Positions 58,828-64,000 of a stretch of 64,000 nt of DNA are shown here, piece by piece; position 1 is the stretch's first letter, and each line of letters begins with the position of its first letter. The stretch spans positions 1-64,000 of the forward strand of contig NZ_JAEMUW010000014.1 of assembly GCF_016598485.1 (NCBI RefSeq), given 5' to 3'. The position numbers and the translations under genes are program-made. This DNA comes from Micromonospora coerulea. Lineage in GTDB: Bacteria > Actinomycetota > Actinomycetes > Mycobacteriales > Micromonosporaceae. The notes under the pieces were generated by a model. The model ran no database searches. It was not told where the DNA came from and worked only from the letters and a program-made list of their open reading frames with translations.

Positions 58828-61185
58828 GTGAACGAGCACGACCTCGACGTCCTCGACGAGATCCAGCGCCGGGTGCTCTGGCTCGCCACCCGGATCGTGG
58901 ACGCCGCCAACCACGACCGGAAGACCGGCGACGGGGTGAAGGTCGGCGGCCACCAGGCGTCCAGCGCCTCGCTGGTCACCGCGATGACCGCGCTCTGGTT
59001 CGCCCACCTGGACGCCGAGGACCGGGTCGCGGTCAAGCCGCACGCCTCGCCGGTGTTCCACGCCATCCAGTACCTGCTCGGCAACCTGGACCGGTCGTAC
59101 CTGCCGAAGCTGCGGGCCCGGGGCGGGCTCCAGTCGTACCCGTCGCGCACCAAGGACCCCGACGAGGTGGACTTCTCCACCGGTTCGGTGGGTCTCGGCG
59201 CAGCCGCACCGCTGTTCGCCGCGGTCACCCGCCGCTACGTCGACGCGCACTTCGGCGCCCGGCCGCACTCCCGGTTCGTGGCGCTGATCGGCGACGCCGA
59301 GCTGGACGAGGGGAACATCTGGGAGGCCGTCGCCGACCCGGCCACCACCGGCCTGGGCAACGTGATGTGGCTGGTCGACTTCAACCGGCAGTCCCTCGAC
59401 CGGGTCGTCCCCGGCATCCGGATCAACCAGTGGCGGGGGCAGTTCGAGGCCGCCGGCTGGCACGTCGTGGAGGTCAAGTACGGCCGCAAGCTCGCCGAGG
59501 CGTATGCGCGGCCGGGCGGCGACGCGCTGCGCGACTGGATCGACCGGATGCCGAACGAGCAGTACCAGTCGCTGTTCGGGCTGGCCGGGCCGGCGCTGCG
59601 CAAGCAGTTCCTCGACGGCGCGCCGGCCGAGGTGGGCGCCTTCGTGGCGGATGTCGCGGACGACGAGCTGGGCCCGCTGGTCACCGACCTGGGCGGGCAC
59701 GACCTGGAGGCGATGCTCGACGCGTACGCCCAGTGCGACGCGGTCACCGACCGGCCCAGCGTGGTCTTCGCGTACACGGTCAAGGGCTGGGGGCTGCCGA
59801 TCGCCGGCAACCCGCGCAACCACTCGGCGCTGCTCACCACCGAGCAGGTCGACGTGCTGCGCGCCGCGCAGGGCCTGACGCCGGAGACCGAGTGGGACCG
59901 CCTCGACCCGGCCTCCCCGGCCGGTATCAAGGCCGGCGAGCGCCGGGAGGCGCTGTCCCGCGCGCCCCGCGAGCGGGCGCTCGGGGTCACCGTCCCGGAA
60001 ACCACGAAGGTACGCGCCAACAAGCCGGTCTCCACCCAGGAGGTCTTCGGCCGGGTGCTGGTCGACCTGGCCCGCGACCCCGCCGTCGCGCCCTACCTGG
60101 TCACCACCGCGCCGGACGTGGCCACCTCCACCAACCTCGCCGGGTTCATCAACAAGACCGGCGTCTTCGCCCCCACCGAGCAGCGCTCCTGGACCGAGGA
60201 CCGGATGCTGCGCTGGACGGAGAGCCCGTCGGGCCAGCACATCGAGCTGGGCATCTCGGAGATGAACCTGTTCCTGCTGCTGGGCCAGCTCGGCCTGTCG
60301 TGGGACCTGTCGGGGCAGCCGCTGCTGCCGGTCGGCACGGTCTACGACCCGTTCGTGCTGCGCGGCCTCGACGCGTTCCTCTACGGCACCTACTCCGGCT
60401 CCCGGTTCGTGGTGGCGGGCACCCCGTCCGGCATCACCCTGGCCCCCGAGGGCGGCGCCCACCAGTCCACCATCACCGCCTCGGTGGGCCTGGAACTGCC
60501 CGGCGTGACCTTCCTCGAACCGGCGTACGCGGGCAGCCTGGACTGGCTGCTCTGCGACGCGCTGGGCCAGATCGCCGGGGGAGCCGCGCCGGCCGCCACC
60601 GCCGCGCCGGCCGAGGACGGGGCGTACTACTTCCGGCTCAGCACCCGCCCGATCGACCAGGCGCCGTTCGAGGCGGCCCGGGCCCGGATCGGCGACGCGG
60701 TGCTGCGCCGGCAGGTGGTCGCCGGGGCGTACCGCCTGGTGGACGCGCACGAGGCGTACCCGCACCTGGCGGACGCCCCGGTGGTGCAGCTCGCCGCCTC
60801 CGGCGCGGTGCTGCCCGAGGTGCTCGCCGCCGCCGCGGAGCTGGCGGAGGAGGGCGTGGCCGCGCACGTCGTGGACGTCACCTCGTTGGACCGGCTCTAC
60901 CGGGCCTGGCAGCGGACCCTGCGCCAGGGCGTGCGGACGGCGACCGTGCCGAGCGTGCCCGGCGCGCTGCGGTCGGCGTTCGCCGACCGGGTGCCGGTGG
61001 TCACCGTGCACGACGCCGCCTCGCACGCGATGGCCTGGCTCGGCTCGGCGCTCGGCGCCCCGGCGGTGCCGCTCGGGGTGGACGAGTTCGGCCAGTCCGG
61101 CACCGTCCAGGAGCTGTACGAGCTGCACGACCTGCTGCCCGGCAGCATCGTCAACGCCGCCCTGGCCGCCCTCGCGCTGCGCTGA
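58828..61185 (+). CDS. AceE-like pyruvate dehydrogenase E1 (transketolase-like)
   Basis: 785 residues. First domain: GGHQASSASLVTAMTALWF, AVKPHASPVFHAIQYLLG, ThDP motif LIGDAELDEGNIWEAVADP with N after about 28 residues (VDFNRQSLD). Transketolase middle domain with SWTEDRMLRW, EGGAHQSTITASVGLELPG and YYFRLSTRPI, then the C-terminal domain. It is about 100 residues shorter than standard AceE. No E2/E3 gene is adjacent, so it may be a stand-alone 2-oxoacid decarboxylase-dehydrogenase. GTG at 58828. Confidence 0.85.
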   Translation: MNEHDLDVLDEIQRRVLWLATRIVDAANHDRKTGDGVKVGGHQASSASLVTAMTALWFAHLDAEDRVAVKPHASPVFHAIQYLLGNLDRSYLPKLRARGGLQSYPSRTKDPDEVDFSTGSVGLGAAAPLFAAVTRRYVDAHFGARPHSRFVALIGDAELDEGNIWEAVADPATTGLGNVMWLVDFNRQSLDRVVPGIRINQWRGQFEAAGWHVVEVKYGRKLAEAYARPGGDALRDWIDRMPNEQYQSLFGLAGPALRKQFLDGAPAEVGAFVADVADDELGPLVTDLGGHDLEAMLDAYAQCDAVTDRPSVVFAYTVKGWGLPIAGNPRNHSALLTTEQVDVLRAAQGLTPETEWDRLDPASPAGIKAGERREALSRAPRERALGVTVPETTKVRANKPVSTQEVFGRVLVDLARDPAVAPYLVTTAPDVATSTNLAGFINKTGVFAPTEQRSWTEDRMLRWTESPSGQHIELGISEMNLFLLLGQLGLSWDLSGQPLLPVGTVYDPFVLRGLDAFLYGTYSGSRFVVAGTPSGITLAPEGGAHQSTITASVGLELPGVTFLEPAYAGSLDWLLCDALGQIAGGAAPAATAAPAEDGAYYFRLSTRPIDQAPFEAARARIGDAVLRRQVVAGAYRLVDAHEAYPHLADAPVVQLAASGAVLPEVLAAAAELAEEGVAAHVVDVTSLDRLYRAWQRTLRQGVRTATVPSVPGALRSAFADRVPVVTVHDAASHAMAWLGSALGAPAVPLGVDEFGQSGTVQELYELHDLLPGSIVNAALAALALR

Positions 61186-61237
61186 CCCGGGGCGTCGTAG
61201 CCGGAGCCGGAGCAGGAAGCCGCGAGGTGGGGATGGT

Positions 61238-62851
61238 TCAGCGGGTCGGGCTGGGGCTGGCCGACTCGGGGCCGCCCCGGGTCGGGGTCGGGGTGACCGG
61301 CACCTGCGCGCCCTGCGCCGGGTCCCTGATCACGTGCCGCTCCAGGTTGACCTGCGCCTGTCCGGTGCCGCCCACCGTGATGTCGTCGTACGCCTGGAGC
61401 AGCTTCTGCTGGTCGAAGTAGAGCACCGACATCGACAGCGGAGTGGGCTTCTCGCCCTCCAGGCCGCGCAGCCCGGCGCCGCCGGTGGAGCCCTCCACCA
61501 TCAGCTGGGTCGGCTGCTTGTCCGGCACCTGCGGCAGCTTGGACACCTGCCGGGCGTGGGTGTGCCCGGCCAGCACCAGCGGGCAGGTGCCGGAGAGCGG
61601 CCCGGCCGAGGCGGGGTCGTGCACCAGGGCGATGTTCACCGGCCGCGGCGAGCCGTTGACGGTCGCGGCGAGCTGCTCGCCGGCGCCGATCACCTGGTCG
61701 GCCACCTGCTTGGTGAGGCCGCTGCCGGCCGGTGAGGTGTTCTTGTCCGGGGTGAACCGGGGGTCGGCGATCCCGGCGACGGTCAGCCCGGCCACCGTGG
61801 TCGTCGAGTTGTTCAGCACGATCGCGTTCGGCTGCTGGGCCACCGCCGCGGCCGTCCTGGCCGAGTCGTGGTTGCCCCGGATGTAGACGTACGGCTTCTT
61901 GAGCAGGCCGATCGAGCCGACGAAGGAGGCCTCCGGCTCGCTGCCCCAGTCGGTGATGTCGCCGGTGTCGATCACCGCGTCGATGCCGAACTGCTCCACC
62001 ACCGTCCGGATCAGCTGCCACCCGGTCGGGTTCAGGTGCATGTCGGAAACGTGCAGCACCCGGGTGGTGCCGGGCGCCGGCTCGTACACGGGCAGCGCCG
62101 AGACGGTGGTGTAGAGCTGGCTGACGTTGCCCACCAGCCGCTGGAGCTGCTCGGCGTACTTGGTGTAGTCGTTGGCGATCCGGCGGGCGTCACCGACGAT
62201 CGCCGGGGCGTTGACCAGCAGGCCCTCGTACCGGGGCTCCTCGATCGCCTGGGGGCGGATGGTCGCCGCGGCCAGCCCGAGGCTGCCGGCGGTGACCGCC
62301 AGGGCCACCCCGCCCGCCCAGGCGGTCCGCCGGGTGTCCCGGAACACCAGCGCGGCCAGCACCAGCGTGGCCAGCACCGCCCAACCCAGCGTCTGCAGGC
62401 CCAGCCGCATCACTCCCGCGCGGACGTCGGCGACGGCGGACTGGCTGGCCCGGCTGATGCTGGCCGGGTCGTCGATCAGCGCCTGGGTGCGTCGCTGGTC
62501 CAGCGCGCCCAGCTCCACGGTGAGATAGGTCGGCCCGTCGTGGCTGTCCAGCAGCAGCGCGCCCAGCGGCGGAATGTCGACGGTGGTGCCGCCCCGCAGC
62601 GCCGGGCTGAGGTTGAGCTGGGCCCGGAAGGGCCCGATGTCGGTGCCGACGTGCCCACCGGCGTACGTGCCGGCGACCACCCCGGCCAGGGCGACCGCCA
62701 CGATGGCCAGCGCCACCCCGAGCCGCCGCAGCCAGCTGTGCCGCTCCGGCCGCCCGGTACGCCGCGGCCAGATCGCCCAGCGCCGGGCAGGCCCGGTCGC
62801 CGGGGCGCCCTCGTCCCCGGTGTCCCGCCGCTCGTTCTCCTGGCCGTCCAT
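61238..62851 (-). CDS. Membrane metallophosphoesterase
   Basis: 537 residues. Helix near residue 43-65, a large periplasmic-side stretch, two or three helices near 155-205. A calcineurin-type phosphoesterase domain follows: LHVSDMHLNP, IDTGDITDWG, IRGNHDSA, LVHDP and LAGHTHARQ. All five metal motifs are intact, with Pro/Thr/Ser at the C-terminus. Two-metal hydrolase with the active site probably outside or at the membrane. ATG at 62851. Substrate unknown. Confidence 0.88.
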   Translation of the reverse strand: MDGQENERRDTGDEGAPATGPARRWAIWPRRTGRPERHSWLRRLGVALAIVAVALAGVVAGTYAGGHVGTDIGPFRAQLNLSPALRGGTTVDIPPLGALLLDSHDGPTYLTVELGALDQRRTQALIDDPASISRASQSAVADVRAGVMRLGLQTLGWAVLATLVLAALVFRDTRRTAWAGGVALAVTAGSLGLAAATIRPQAIEEPRYEGLLVNAPAIVGDARRIANDYTKYAEQLQRLVGNVSQLYTTVSALPVYEPAPGTTRVLHVSDMHLNPTGWQLIRTVVEQFGIDAVIDTGDITDWGSEPEASFVGSIGLLKKPYVYIRGNHDSARTAAAVAQQPNAIVLNNSTTTVAGLTVAGIADPRFTPDKNTSPAGSGLTKQVADQVIGAGEQLAATVNGSPRPVNIALVHDPASAGPLSGTCPLVLAGHTHARQVSKLPQVPDKQPTQLMVEGSTGGAGLRGLEGEKPTPLSMSVLYFDQQKLLQAYDDITVGGTGQAQVNLERHVIRDPAQGAQVPVTPTPTRGGPESASPSPTR

Positions 62852-62964
62852 GCTGAGATTCTGACCTGCCCGTTGGAGGATCTTGGCAAACCCGGGGAAG
62901 CCGGCGCGTTCTCACCTGTCCGGCCCGCGTGTCGGGACCGCCCGGGGGAGCCGGCGCGGACCGG

Positions 62965-64000
62965 TCAGCTCCGCCCGGCCCCACCGTCGGCGAAGACCAG
63001 CCGCAGCAGGCGGTCGTCCTCCGGCGCCGGCTCGCCCCGGCCGTCGTGGTTCGAGGTGCTGACCCAGAGCGACCCGTCCGGGGCCTTCACCACCGCCCGG
63101 AGCCGGCCGTACTTCCCGGTCAGCAGCTCCCGGGGCTGGCCGAGCACGCCGCCGGTGTCGGTCAGCTCGACCAGCCAGAGCCGCTCGCCGCGCAGGCAGG
63201 CGGTGACCAGCAGTCGGCCGGCCGCGGCCAGCCCGGAGCAGGAGGCCTCGGCGGTGCGCCACTGCACGATCGGATCGGCGTACCGCTTGTCGCCGGCACG
63301 GCCCTCGACCTGCGGCCAGCCGTAGTTGCCGCCCCGGGTGATCTGGTTGACCTCGTCCCAGGTGTTCTGGCCGAACTCCACGGCGTACATCCGCTTCGCG
63401 GCGTCCCAGGCGAAACCCTGGACGTTGCGGTGTCCCAGCGACCAGACCGGGGAGCCGGGGAACGGGTTGCCGGGAGCCGGCTTGCCGTCCGGGGTGAGCC
63501 GGAGGATCTTGCCGCCGAGGCTCGCCCGGTCCTGCGCGTTCGCCCGCCGGCCGGCGTCGCCGGTGCTGGCGTACAGGAAGCCGTCCGGTCCGAAGCCGAG
63601 CCCGCCGCCGTTGTGGTTCCCGGCGGCCGGGATGCCGGTGAGGATCGGGGTGGGTTGCCCGCCGAGCTGCAACCGGGCGATCCGGTTGTCCCGTTCGGTC
63701 GTGTAGTAGACGAAGACCGTGCGGTCCCTGGCGTAGGACGGCGAGACGGCGATGCCGAGCAGCCCGCCCTCGCCGCCGTGCGCCACGTCCGGCACGGCCT
63801 GCGCGACGGTGACGGTCATGCCCGCCGGCGCCGACCCGGGACCGACCTTGAGGATCCGGCCGCTGTCCCGCTCGGTGACCAGCGCGGCGCCGTCGGGGAG
63901 GTAGGCGATGCCCCACGGCACCCGCAGCCCCTTCGCCAGCACCGTGGCCACCACCTGCTGCCCGGCCCCGCCCTCGGCGGCGGTGGCCGACGGTGTCGGG
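62965..64000 (-). CDS. PQQ-dependent sugar dehydrogenase (partial)
   Basis: At least 345 residues, truncated by the window edge; the N-terminus lies beyond 64000. Beta-propeller of the glucose/sorbosone dehydrogenase family: VPWGIAYLPDGAALVTERDS, GGEGGLLGIAVSPSY, AAGNHNGGGLGFGPDGFLY, GHRNVQGFAWD and GNYGWPQVEG. The last two are PQQ/Ca contacts in the soluble glucose dehydrogenase group. The low-complexity PTPSATAAEGG at the edge suggests a Pro/Thr linker after an export signal. Likely secreted and oxidises sugars with PQQ. Confidence 0.85.
   Translation of the reverse strand, partial: PTPSATAAEGGAGQQVVATVLAKGLRVPWGIAYLPDGAALVTERDSGRILKVGPGSAPAGMTVTVAQAVPDVAHGGEGGLLGIAVSPSYARDRTVFVYYTTERDNRIARLQLGGQPTPILTGIPAAGNHNGGGLGFGPDGFLYASTGDAGRRANAQDRASLGGKILRLTPDGKPAPGNPFPGSPVWSLGHRNVQGFAWDAAKRMYAVEFGQNTWDEVNQITRGGNYGWPQVEGRAGDKRYADPIVQWRTAEASCSGLAAAGRLLVTACLRGERLWLVELTDTGGVLGQPRELLTGKYGRLRAVVKAPDGSLWVSTSNHDGRGEPAPEDDRLLRLVFADGGAGRS

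Overview
The window is chromosomal DNA from a very GC-rich actinobacterium, most likely of the Micromonosporaceae (Micromonospora or a close relative). The evidence is strong GC bias at third codon positions, frequent GTG starts, and actinobacterial gene sets: ligA next to gatCAB, desulfurase-mnmA-methionine synthase, etfBA, Clp-N/HTH protein, BTAD-type regulator remnant. Genus is inferred from gene content, not from a marker gene.

Layout. (1) Bases 1-4.9 kb are an eroded integration hot spot. Three direct repeats of the 3' half of tRNA-Lys(CUU) (134-178, 3328-3372, 4849-4893) look like stacked attachment sites. Between the first two lie remnants of an actinomycete integrative element: a tyrosine-integrase C-terminus and a frameshifted RepSA-like replication protein, plus an SDR oxidoreductase and a small P-loop kinase. 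Between the second and third are a TauE/SafE permease and unrecognised scraps. (2) 5-14 kb is accessory: membrane proteins, a frameshifted gene with a contracted G run, a HEAT-like protein, a MOSC protein, a CapA-like lipoprotein, a class A beta-lactamase-like protein and an LPXTG surface protein. (3) 14-33 kb mixes regulators and transport: a Clp-N/HTH protein behind paired palindromes, a two-component system, a glycosyltransferase/DUF2064/methyltransferase operon, a TetR-DCC-membrane operon with two operators, a NagZ-like beta-N-acetylglucosaminidase divergent from a ROK regulator, ABC transporters, ribokinase and two DUF6232 paralogues. (4) 33.9-41 kb holds enoyl-CoA hydratase, a ThDP enzyme and a drrAB-like exporter operon split by a TnpB-only insertion sequence. 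(5) 41-64 kb is mostly conserved core: acetyltransferase, etfB-etfA, cysteine desulfurase, mnmA, methionine synthase-like protein, ADP-ribosylglycohydrolase, a membrane-anchored PemK/MazF-like protein, ligA, a GGDEF-EAL protein, gatC-gatA-gatB, an AceE-like dehydrogenase, a membrane metallophosphoesterase and a truncated PQQ-type sugar dehydrogenase at the right edge.

How it works together. The core part serves translation and RNA modification (GatCAB makes Gln-tRNA; desulfurase plus MnmA thiolate tRNA), electron transfer (EtfAB), DNA ligation and c-di-GMP signalling. The left third is where foreign DNA entered and decayed. Several gene relics elsewhere (anti-sigma factor C-terminus, SnoaL-like C-terminus, BTAD-regulator C-terminus) show erosion outside the hot spot too.

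The most interesting signals are the tandem tRNA-Lys att ladder, the apparently leaderless Clp-N gene whose -35 and -10 each lie in a palindrome, the TnpB element sitting in a drrAB operon, and the membrane-tethered PemK-like protein with no antitoxin beside it.
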